Source of the DNA: Chloroherpetonaceae bacterium
GTDB lineage: Bacteria > Bacteroidota > Chlorobiia > Chlorobiales > Thermochlorobacteraceae
Direction: 5' to 3'
Assembly (NCBI GenBank): GCA_025055975.1
Contig: JANWWM010000008.1
Span: forward strand, 1 to 47,428
DNA length: 47,428 nucleotides
Under the pieces are notes generated by a model. That model made no database searches, was not told the origin of the DNA, and saw only the letters and a program-made list of their open reading frames with translations. Position 1 is the first letter of the stretch. Each line of letters opens with the position of its first letter. Positions 1-6,205 of the stretch are shown in pieces. The position numbers and the translations under genes were made by a program.

Positions 1-109
1 TCTTATGCGCGTGAGCGTACGCACGATCGAAACGCATCGAGACCACTTGCGCAAGAAACTGCGTTTGAAGAAAGGTCAATCGCTCGCCACGTTTTTGCAA
101 ACGATTTGA
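1..109 (+). CDS. LuxR-type helix-turn-helix protein, C-terminal fragment (cut by window edge)
   Basis: The frame beginning at base 2 is open from the window edge to a TGA at 107-109. It encodes the last 35 residues of a LuxR/GerE-type DNA-binding domain. Visible are the recognition-helix signature VRTIETHRDHLRKKL and a short tail ending in FLQTI. The same signature recurs in the next gene (RTVETHRQNIRRKL), so the two are probably tandem paralogues. The N-terminal part, which could hold a receiver or sensor domain, lies outside the window, so it is unknown whether this is a full regulator or another HTH-only protein. It is expected to act as a cytoplasmic transcription factor. Confidence 0.7.
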   Translation, partial: LMRVSVRTIETHRDHLRKKLRLKKGQSLATFLQTI

Positions 110-132
110 CGCTTTCGCCTCGCCAAACCTCC

Positions 133-182
133 TCTCCGTAGAAAATCCGTATCGCGCTCCGCGAGTCCTCGCTCTATTTTTT
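133..182 (+). promoter_or_regulatory. 19-bp operator-like repeat (copy 1) with candidate promoter box, upstream of the HTH gene
   Basis: Bases 133-151 read TCTCCGTAGAAAATCCGTA, which is two TCCGTA half-sites separated by five bases (11-bp period, one helical turn). The identical 19-mer occurs at 496-514. Copy 1 ends 65 nt before the ATG at 217. An AT-rich box TATTTTTT at 175-182, starting 24 bases past the element, resembles the Bacteroidota -7 consensus TAnnTTTG. The repeat would then be centred near -45, the position of a class II activator site. The sequence identity and spacing are seen; the operator role is inferred. Confidence 0.5.
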
Positions 183-216
183 TCGGAAAACCGCGAACCC
201 AAAACGCCCTTGCGTT

Positions 217-489
217 ATGAGGAAAGCGAGAAAAAAGACCAATCGACCCGCGACGCGACTCAACCATTTGAATCCCGAATTCCTGCAAACGTTGGCGCGG
301 CGATTCCCGACGCTGACGCAAACCGAGCGGCGCGTGTGCGCCTTGCTGGCGCTTCACTTGCGCACGAAAGAAATCGCCATTGAGCTTGGCGTGGGAAAAA
401 GAACCGTCGAGACGCATCGACAAAACATTCGGCGCAAACTCGGCGTGCCGAAAGGAATGGAATTGAGCGCGTTCCTCTGCTCGCTTTGA
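217..489 (+). CDS. Stand-alone LuxR-type HTH transcriptional regulator (90 aa)
   Basis: The protein is 90 residues and consists almost only of a LuxR/GerE HTH domain. After a basic N-terminus (MRKARKKTNRP), residues about 30-90 read LTQTERRVCALLALHLRTKEIA, then RTVETHRQNIRRKL, the scaffold and recognition helices of the family. There is no receiver or sensor domain. The frame is closed upstream by TAG at 139-141 and the first ATG is 217; no good Shine-Dalgarno precedes it. It probably binds DNA as a dimer, with the 19-bp repeats on either side (133-151 and 496-514) as obvious candidate targets, which would make the gene autoregulated and the regulator of the exported protein at 580. The target assignment is inference. 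Confidence 0.8.
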   Translation: MRKARKKTNRPATRLNHLNPEFLQTLARRFPTLTQTERRVCALLALHLRTKEIAIELGVGKRTVETHRQNIRRKLGVPKGMELSAFLCSL

Positions 490-495
490 AAATCG

Positions 496-545
496 TCTCC
501 GTAGAAAATCCGTAGCCCTCGTTTGCCAAACGCTTCTTAATCTTG
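496..545 (+). promoter_or_regulatory. 19-bp operator-like repeat (copy 2) with candidate promoter box, upstream of the exported-protein gene
   Basis: Bases 496-514 are identical over 19 bp to 133-151. The copy begins seven bases after the stop of the HTH gene and, like copy 1, leaves exactly 65 nt before the next start codon (ATG at 580). A TAATCTTG box at 538-545 lies at the same offset (24 bases) as the box in copy 1 and fits TAnnTTTG with one mismatch. The sequence between the element and each gene is otherwise not conserved, which argues for selection on position. Function is inferred. Confidence 0.5.
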
Positions 546-579
546 CGTTGCTCAACCCAATCTTTGAAAGGAGAAAAAA

Positions 580-1203
580 ATGAACAAAACTTGCTTTGCA
601 ATCCTCGCTCTGTGCTGGCTTTCGCTTTCCGCGCAAGCGCAAACGCTCTACGACGAGCTGAACGATGCCCTGCTCATCGCCGAAAAAACCAACCGCGCGA
701 TTGAGCGCGGCAAGATCACCGTCGAGCAAGTCCTCTACGAAGCCTTTGAAGACGATCCCGACTACGGCTTCACGGGACACACCACCGTCTCGCTTTGGCA
801 AACGCTTGATGGCTTCGTGCGAATGACGACGCTTCACGAGTGGCCGAATCGTTTGCCAGAAGTCAAAAATCTCTACCTCGACGCGCAATTTCACCCAATC
901 GTCTTGATTGACGAAAGCAATCACGACTTCAAAAAGTGCGTCGTCTTCGAAGGCGATGAGCCTGCCATCTACGCCGAAGCGGATTGGCTCAGCGACCACT
1001 ATGGCGATTACACGATTTATCGCATCACGCCGAAGGAATATCGCTACGCCACGCGAATTCTCTCGGAGTATGAACACGTGCTTGAAGATTGGGCGCACAA
1101 TGTTCAAAGCGCGCACAATAAGCGCCGTGTCGGCGAGTATGCCGCTCCAGCGGGCACGCCGCTGATTCGATCGCTTGACCAAGCCTTGATAAAGTGGAAG
1201 TAA
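580..1203 (+). CDS. Exported protein of unknown function (207 aa)
   Basis: I do not recognise the family. The protein starts with a typical signal peptide (MNKTCFAILALCWLSLSAQAQ, cleavage likely after AQA), so the mature protein is probably periplasmic or outer-membrane associated. The mature part is acidic and rich in aromatic residues, without repeats, membrane segments or metal-binding motifs that I can name. The start is secure: GAAAGGAG lies seven bases before the ATG. It sits between the HTH-only regulator and a 34-residue peptide gene (15-nt gap), and copy 2 of the 19-bp element precedes it, so it is probably the main target of the neighbouring regulators. Confidence 0.8.
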   Translation: MNKTCFAILALCWLSLSAQAQTLYDELNDALLIAEKTNRAIERGKITVEQVLYEAFEDDPDYGFTGHTTVSLWQTLDGFVRMTTLHEWPNRLPEVKNLYLDAQFHPIVLIDESNHDFKKCVVFEGDEPAIYAEADWLSDHYGDYTIYRITPKEYRYATRILSEYEHVLEDWAHNVQSAHNKRRVGEYAAPAGTPLIRSLDQALIKWK

Positions 1204-1218
1204 GGAAGGAGGGAAAAG

Positions 1219-1323
1219 ATGAAACCCAACCCAAACTGGCCCAGCAGAACGGGCAATCCGTCGGGTCCGGGTAGAGGCAACAATCCGCCGTCCAAGCCCG
1301 CGCCAAAACCGCCGAAGAAGTAG
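1219..1323 (+). CDS. Pro/Gly/Asn-rich small protein (34 aa)
   Basis: A 34-codon ORF with an unusually good ribosome-binding site (AAGGAAGGAGGG, ending five bases before the ATG) starts 15 nt after the exported-protein gene and ends 10 nt before a perfect 11-bp terminator hairpin. The product (MKPNPNWPSRTGNPSGPGRG, then a tail of Pro, Asn and Lys) is basic, has no signal peptide or membrane segment, and is probably disordered. The strong Shine-Dalgarno, operon position and terminator support translation. Function is unknown; a short nucleic-acid-binding, signalling or regulatory peptide is possible, but nothing in the sequence decides this. Confidence 0.6.
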   Translation: MKPNPNWPSRTGNPSGPGRGNNPPSKPAPKPPKK

Positions 1324-1333
1324 GTCAGCGTAG

Positions 1334-1361
1334 AAAAGCCGCTCGGCAAGGAGCGGCTTTT
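1334..1361. terminator. Bidirectional intrinsic terminator
   Basis: AAAAGCCGCTC (1334-1344) pairs perfectly with GAGCGGCTTTT (1351-1361) around a 6-base loop. The A/T ends give a U-run in both directions. It lies 10 nt past the small-protein stop on the plus strand and 3 nt past the glycosyltransferase stop on the minus strand, so it can serve both convergent transcripts. Confidence 0.85.
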
Positions 1362-1364
1362 CAT

Positions 1365-2717
1365 TTACGCGAAGAGCAGTTGCTCAAATTCGCGCGCCAG
1401 TTGCGCCGTCAAGTTCCGACGGTCGTATTTCTCCACGACGTCCTTCGGCGGAACGGGCAACGTTCCCGACTTCCACATTTCGAAAAGGTCGAGAATTTTG
1501 GCGGCGATTTCGTCAGGATTGTTCGGGTGCGCGACCACGCCGTTGGCTTCCAAAACGAATTGCCGCGAGGCGCCTTCGGGCGTAATGCCGAAGAGCGTCC
1601 GACCGCACGCGACATATTCAAAGAGTTTCCCCTGCGTGATGGTCTCAATGCGTTTGACGGCGGATTGCGTCGCCCAAAGCACGTCGGCTTGAAAATTCTC
1701 GGCGATGGTTTCCCGATGCGACTTGTATCCCGCGACTTGAACGATCCCGTCAAGCCCCAACGACGCTGCCAGTTTCAGATATTCGCTTGGAAACAAGCCT
1801 ACGAAACGCGCCTCGACGCGCTCGCGCAGATTGGGATTTTTCTCAATCGCTTTTTTCAAGCCCAAGAAAAAGGGTTTCGGCGAGCGCTCGGAACTGTGCA
1901 AAGTCCCTGAATAGAGCAGTCTGAATTTGCCCGTATTGACGCGGGTTTTCGGCAGTCCCTCAAAATCCTTCGGGTCGTAGCCGTGCGGAATGATGACGAT
2001 GTCGCGGTGCGCGAGCTTGCCCCGATAGGCGCGCAAAAATTGCTCTTTTAGCAAGCGATTGACGGCGACGATTTTGTCCGCGCCCAGCAAGACTTTCTCT
2101 TCCAAATGCTGATGCCATCGGCGATGCAGAGGCGTGGCGTAGAAGTGAAGCGGATTTTCAACCCAAGGATCGCGAAAGTCCGCGACGACGGGCAATTGAT
2201 ATTTCTTGCGCAATTCAAGCGCGATGAGATGCGACGTGAACGGCGGTGCGGTGGAAAAGACGAGTTCAATGTCGCCTTGCTTTTCAATGATTTCGGACGC
2301 TTTGGCGAGCGCGGATTTCTTCCACCCGATTTTGTTGTCGGGAACGAAAAAGGTTTGGCTGATGGCGCTCATCAAGCGACGTAGAGGCGCTTTGGGCAAA
2401 TTCAACTGCCGCGATTTTGAAAAATTTGCCGCAACCCTCGTCACGTCCCGCGTTGCCGAGCGATGCACTTCGACGACGCTCATATCGAGTTCGTTCAGGA
2501 GCGTTTCGTCGTAGGCGTAATAGGCGGTGGGCGCAATCGTCAGCACGATGGGCTTCCAGCCAAACTCGGGCAAATACTTGACGAATTTCAGCGCGCGTTG
2601 AACGCCCGAAAGCCCCATCGGCGGAAAGTAGTAGGCGATGACCAAAACTTTTTTCAAAGCGCGCTCGGCGCTCGACGAAGCGGGCGATTGAAGCGAGAGA
2701 AATTCAGACGAAGCCAT
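1365..2717 (-). CDS. Glycosyltransferase, GT4-like (group 1)
   Basis: This 450-residue protein has a GT-B organisation. The N-terminal Rossmann half opens at residue 22 with KKVLVIAYYFPP followed by MGLSGVQRALKF, the glycine-rich loop common to bacterial group 1 glycosyltransferases. The C-terminal half holds the donor-site region (RLLYSGTLH, later LWATQSAVKRIETITQGKLFEYVACGR, with the E-x7-E-like spacing of GT4 retaining enzymes). It probably transfers a nucleotide-activated sugar to a cell-surface glycan at the cytoplasmic face of the membrane. Donor and acceptor cannot be told. It stands alone, with no other polysaccharide genes nearby, and shares a terminator with the convergent plus-strand unit. 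Confidence 0.85.
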   Translation of the reverse strand: MASSEFLSLQSPASSSAERALKKVLVIAYYFPPMGLSGVQRALKFVKYLPEFGWKPIVLTIAPTAYYAYDETLLNELDMSVVEVHRSATRDVTRVAANFSKSRQLNLPKAPLRRLMSAISQTFFVPDNKIGWKKSALAKASEIIEKQGDIELVFSTAPPFTSHLIALELRKKYQLPVVADFRDPWVENPLHFYATPLHRRWHQHLEEKVLLGADKIVAVNRLLKEQFLRAYRGKLAHRDIVIIPHGYDPKDFEGLPKTRVNTGKFRLLYSGTLHSSERSPKPFFLGLKKAIEKNPNLRERVEARFVGLFPSEYLKLAASLGLDGIVQVAGYKSHRETIAENFQADVLWATQSAVKRIETITQGKLFEYVACGRTLFGITPEGASRQFVLEANGVVAHPNNPDEIAAKILDLFEMWKSGTLPVPPKDVVEKYDRRNLTAQLAREFEQLLFA

Positions 2718-3039
2718 AAACCGTTCAAAGTTGAGCGTTGCGAGGACGTGGCGAACGTTTCAAACTCGAAGGCAGCAGAACGCGATCGGCGAAACGTAAA
2801 ATTTTTTTGGGAGAGGCAAGAGTTTGATTTCTCGAAAATTTTCGCAAGGGAACGCTCGAAACAAAAAAGCCTTAGAACTTGAAAGCCGACGAACAAGTTC
2901 TAAGGCAAGAAAGAACGAACCTATGACAATGAGAAAGTTGTCAAAGGTAATCACTAAACCTCAATTTCGTAGGATTTCGTTTGAAATTTGACGATTTCTT
3001 AAAGGTTTCTTAACGAGTTGGCTCAAAATTTGAGAAAAT
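2718..3039. other. Intergenic stretch without a gene
   Basis: These 322 bases separate the glycosyltransferase start (2717) from the end of the Spy-like gene (3040). They hold the minus-strand terminator at 2869-2906 and a small 6-bp inverted repeat TGACAA/TTGTCA at 2924-2943. The promoter of the glycosyltransferase should lie in 2718-2868, but no box convinced me. ORFs across the region have no protein-like composition. Confidence 0.6.
2869..2906 (-). terminator. Intrinsic terminator for the bat-proC unit
   Basis: GCCTTAGAACTTG (2869-2881) and CAAGTTCTAAGGC (2894-2906) form a perfect 13-bp stem with a 12-base loop. The six A bases at 2863-2868 become a U-run when read on the minus strand. 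It ends the minus-strand unit whose last gene stops at 3040. Confidence 0.85.
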
Positions 3040-3411
3040 TCAAGGCTTGCGCTCGCGCATCGCTCGATGCAATTCTTCCTTCGTCGCTTCGTATCCGCTT
3101 TTTTGGTCGGGGCGCAAGATGGCGGAGATTTCGTCGTCGATTTTTTTCAAGCGTTCATTCGCCAAGCGAAAGAGCCGAAGTTTGTCGCCCTTCGCCGATT
3201 CGCGTTCCAATCGGAACTCCGCTTGGTTTCTGACGAGGATTTCCTTGACCTTTTCTTTTTGCGCCGCATCAAGCGCGACGTGGCGTTCAAGGCTGGCGAG
3301 CATTTTTTCGGCGCGCGCAAGGTCGCGTTCTTCGGGAGTTTGCGCGAAACTCGTCGCGCTCGCAACGACGAGACAGAAAAGCAGGCAAACTCGACGCGTG
3401 GAGCGGTTCAT
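3040..3411 (-). CDS. Periplasmic Spy/CpxP-like (LTXXQ-type) protein
   Basis: The 123-residue protein has a signal peptide (cleavage around ATSFAQ, residue 24) and a fully helical, highly charged mature part. The segment LERHVALDAAQKEKVKEILV resembles the LTxxQ motif of Spy/CpxP-like periplasmic proteins, and the rest (RLANERLKKIDDEISAIL, RPDQKSGYEATKEELHRAM) matches the family pattern of helices ending at a residue-counting 'limit' motif. Members act as ATP-independent periplasmic chaperones or envelope-stress/metal sensors. It follows proC after 34 nt and is the last gene before the terminator at 2869-2906. Length and pattern fit the family, but identity is low, so the assignment is moderate. 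Confidence 0.65.
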   Translation of the reverse strand: MNRSTRRVCLLFCLVVASATSFAQTPEERDLARAEKMLASLERHVALDAAQKEKVKEILVRNQAEFRLERESAKGDKLRLFRLANERLKKIDDEISAILRPDQKSGYEATKEELHRAMRERKP

Positions 3412-3445
3412 GGATTCGGAATGGTTTTGAATCGAAGTTGCGACG

Positions 3446-4270
3446 CTATTCGCAACCGCCGCTCACGAGTTGCGAGGCGCGCTCGGCGGCTTTGACGACG
3501 GCTTTGATGAGCGTAACGCGCAATCGTCCGTCTTCAAGTTCCAACAAGCCATCGATCGTGCATCCTGCGGGCGTGGTTACGCTATCCTTCAAAAGCGCGG
3601 GGTGCTGTTTGGTTTCCAAGACGAGCTTCGCCGAGCCAAGCATCGTTTGCGCCGCCAAGAGCGTCGAGATGTCGCGCGGTATGCCGAGCTTCACGCCCGC
3701 TTCGGCAAGCGATTCGATGACGACGTAAATGTAGGCGGGTCCCGACGCGGAAAGCGCCGTAACGCCGTCGAAGAGCGATTCGTCGAGCTCCACGACCAAG
3801 CCGACGGATTCGAAAATTTCTTTGGCGAGCGCCAGATGCTCCTTCGTGGCGAACTTTCCGCCGCAAATCGCCGTCATTCCCGCGTTGATGAGCGAAGGCG
3901 TGTTCGGCATGGCGCGAATGACGGGCACGTCGGCTTGCAAATGCCGCTCAATGTAGGACGTGGTTACCGACGCGGCGACGCTGATGATGAGTTGCGTTGG
4001 CTTCAACGCGGTTCGAATGTCCGCGCAAACGTTGGCGACGTTCTGCGGCTTGACGGCGAGAATGACGATGTCGGACTTCGTTACGAGATCTTTGTTGGAC
4101 GCAAGGGCTTCGATGCCGACCTTGCTTCTGATGCGTTCAAGCGAGCCGTCTCGCTTCGCGCTTCCGAAAATATCCGACGCGCCAAGCGCGCCGTTCTTCA
4201 TTAGCCCCAACGCGATGGCTTCGCCAAGCTTGCCAACGCCGATAATGCCGACTTTTTTCCCCGAAAGCAT
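3446..4270 (-). CDS. proC: Pyrroline-5-carboxylate reductase
   Basis: ProC catalyses the NAD(P)H-dependent reduction of 1-pyrroline-5-carboxylate to L-proline in the cytoplasm. The 274-residue length is normal. The N-terminal dinucleotide fold reads VGIIGVGKLGEAIA (residues 7-20); the middle has RAMPNTPSLINAGMTAI, and the C-terminal dimerisation domain has the family signature SGPAYIYVVIESLAEAGVKLG followed by PAGCTIDGLLELE. It lies 16 nt downstream of batC on the same strand and is probably cotranscribed with batB-batC, although there is no known functional link. Confidence 0.95.
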   Translation of the reverse strand: MLSGKKVGIIGVGKLGEAIALGLMKNGALGASDIFGSAKRDGSLERIRSKVGIEALASNKDLVTKSDIVILAVKPQNVANVCADIRTALKPTQLIISVAASVTTSYIERHLQADVPVIRAMPNTPSLINAGMTAICGGKFATKEHLALAKEIFESVGLVVELDESLFDGVTALSASGPAYIYVVIESLAEAGVKLGIPRDISTLLAAQTMLGSAKLVLETKQHPALLKDSVTTPAGCTIDGLLELEDGRLRVTLIKAVVKAAERASQLVSGGCE

Positions 4271-4286
4271 TTTTTCGAGAGTCTAG

Positions 4287-5090
4287 TTACCAATCTTTTT
4301 CGTATTTGGTTTGGTTGGCTTTTTTCATCAAATACTTTTTGAGCATTTGTTTTTCGTCTTGCTTCAAGGCATCGAGCAGTTTTTCCGCGTCGGCTCTGCT
4401 GATTTGGGCTTCGCCTTGCCCAACGTCGTTGGGCTTTGGGTCGGGCGGCTTGTTCTGACCGTCTTGACGGTTTTGATTTTGGTCGTTCTGATTCTGTTGA
4501 GGTTTGTTTGTGTCGCCTTTCGGGTCTTGATTGTTTTGTCGCTGGTCTTGTTTGTTTTTGTCGTTTTGCTCTTGCCGGTCTTGTTTGTCTTGTTGGTTGT
4601 TGCCTTTCGGCTTTTGCTCTTCCATCTGTTTCAAGATGGCTTTGGCGAGTTCGAGGTTTTGCTTGGCTTGCAAATCGTTGGGATTGAGTTTGAGCGATTC
4701 TTTGTAGTTCTTGATGGCGTCTTTGAGGAGCGATTCTTTTTGGTCGGGGGGCGCGGTTTTGGCGCGGCTGAAATAGCCGTTGCCGATGTTGTAGTAAGCG
4801 CCTGAACGAAGCGTTGGGTCGAGCGAAGCGTTCTCGGCGATTTTGCGGTAATCGCTTTCGGCTTCGTCGAATTTTTTCATTCGGTAGAGCGCGTTGCCGC
4901 TATTGAAGATGGCTTCTTTTTTGTTCTCGAATTTGTCCTCTTCGGCGATGATTTTGTCGTAGCGGCGTTTGGCTTCGTCGTATTCGCCCGCGAGATATTT
5001 TTGGTTGCCGTCGCGCAGGTCGAAATACTGCGCGCGCAAGTTGGGCGCGACGAAGAGCCACAGCGAAGCGAGCGCGAGAAAGGTTTTCAT
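4287..5090 (-). CDS. batC: BatC-like TPR protein of the aerotolerance operon
   Basis: The 267-residue protein has a signal peptide (residues 1-20), tetratricopeptide repeats at about 24-155 (including NIGNGYFSRAKTAPP and AIKNYKESLKLNPNDLQAKQ), then a low-complexity Gln/Asn/Asp/Lys region at 158-220, and a conserved-looking tail ending EKDW, which I recall from BatC proteins. Bat proteins of Bacteroidota are membrane or periplasmic and affect oxygen tolerance and envelope stability. BatC is thought to work in a complex with the vWFA proteins BatA/BatB. Only 5 nt separate it from batB. No batA, batD, batE or moxR is present here. Confidence 0.85.
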   Translation of the reverse strand: MKTFLALASLWLFVAPNLRAQYFDLRDGNQKYLAGEYDEAKRRYDKIIAEEDKFENKKEAIFNSGNALYRMKKFDEAESDYRKIAENASLDPTLRSGAYYNIGNGYFSRAKTAPPDQKESLLKDAIKNYKESLKLNPNDLQAKQNLELAKAILKQMEEQKPKGNNQQDKQDRQEQNDKNKQDQRQNNQDPKGDTNKPQQNQNDQNQNRQDGQNKPPDPKPNDVGQGEAQISRADAEKLLDALKQDEKQMLKKYLMKKANQTKYEKDW

Positions 5091-5095
5091 CGAAA

Positions 5096-6133
5096 TTAGG
5101 GTTTGAGTTTGCGTCGGTCGCTCAAAAGGGTTTCAAGCAGGAGCAGCGCGAAGGCGACGGCGACGAAGAATTGAAATTTGTGGTCGTAATCGACGAACTC
5201 TTTGGCGGAAAGTTCCTCTTTATCGAGTTTTTGGAGTTCGAGGAAGAGCTTGTCCAAATCTGCGCCGCTCGCGTCGATGCGAAAGAATTTGCCGCCCGTT
5301 TTTTCGGCGACGAGGCGAAGCGTCGCGTCGTCGAAGGTCGTGGTGATGACGGCGCCGTTTTTGTCGCGCTTGAAATCAACGCGGCGACCCGTTTCGTCGT
5401 AAATGGGAATGGGCGTCGATTGCGGAGAGCCAACGCCAACGGCGTAGATGCGCACTCGGCGCTCCATGGCGCGAGCGAGCGCGTCTTCGAAGTTTTTCTC
5501 GTGGTCTTCGCCATCGCTGACGAGCACGATGATTTGATTTCGAGTTTGGGCTTTTTCGCGCGATTCGGCGGCGCGCTCGCTGCCGCGAAAGGCTTTCAAG
5601 GCTTCGTTGATCGCCGCGCCGAAGTTCGTGCCTTGCGCTTCAATCGAGCCTGCGGAGACGATGTCGAGAAAGAGCTTGAGCGCGGCTTTGTCGAGCGTCA
5701 TCGGGCACTGCAAAAAAGCGTCGCCCGCGAAGATGACCAGTCCGACGCGATCGTCGCCCAATCGCTCCACGAAGCGCGAGATCTCGTATTTGGCTTTGGC
5801 TAATCGGCTCGGCTTGACGTCTTCGGCAAGCATGCTGTTCGAGACATCGAGCGCGAAGACGATTTCAATCCCCTTGCGCTTGACTTCGCGCAGACGAGTT
5901 CCAATCTGCGGGTCGGCAAGGGCGAACATCAAACTGGCGATGGCGACGAACCAAACGATCATCTTCCAAACGACCTTCGGGCGCGAGAGCGACTCGGAAA
6001 GTTTGCGCATCAGCTCAATCGAGCCGAACTCGCCAAGCGCTCTGAACCGCGCCACGACGAAATAAATCGCCGCCGCCAAAATCGGCGCGAGCAAAAGCCA
6101 ATAGAGAATGATTTGAGGATTCCCGAATTTCAT
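5096..6133 (-). CDS. batB: BatB-like von Willebrand factor A membrane protein
   Basis: The 345 residues form the usual BatA/BatB architecture: two N-terminal membrane segments (about 9-28 and 57-73), a vWFA domain at about 88-290, and a C-terminal membrane segment (about 322-337). The MIDAS metal site is complete: DVSNS at 96-100, Thr169 in AQGTNFGAA, and Asp207 in VSDGED. It would present a metal-dependent protein-binding domain to the periplasm and partner the TPR protein encoded 5 nt downstream. Distinguishing BatB from BatA is by gene order (directly before batC). The missing batA may lie elsewhere. Confidence 0.85.
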   Translation of the reverse strand: MKFGNPQIILYWLLLAPILAAAIYFVVARFRALGEFGSIELMRKLSESLSRPKVVWKMIVWFVAIASLMFALADPQIGTRLREVKRKGIEIVFALDVSNSMLAEDVKPSRLAKAKYEISRFVERLGDDRVGLVIFAGDAFLQCPMTLDKAALKLFLDIVSAGSIEAQGTNFGAAINEALKAFRGSERAAESREKAQTRNQIIVLVSDGEDHEKNFEDALARAMERRVRIYAVGVGSPQSTPIPIYDETGRRVDFKRDKNGAVITTTFDDATLRLVAEKTGGKFFRIDASGADLDKLFLELQKLDKEELSAKEFVDYDHKFQFFVAVAFALLLLETLLSDRRKLKP

Positions 6134-6205
6134 TCGTCAGCGTTTTTAATCGGGGCGAGACAATATACGCCAAAAACGGCAACCGATTTCCGAGAGCGTC
6201 CGACG

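Noticed and set aside
76-1182. 368-codon minus-strand ORF
   Set aside because: It is antisense to the HTH, exported-protein and intergenic sequence, and the plus-strand genes have ribosome sites and domains.
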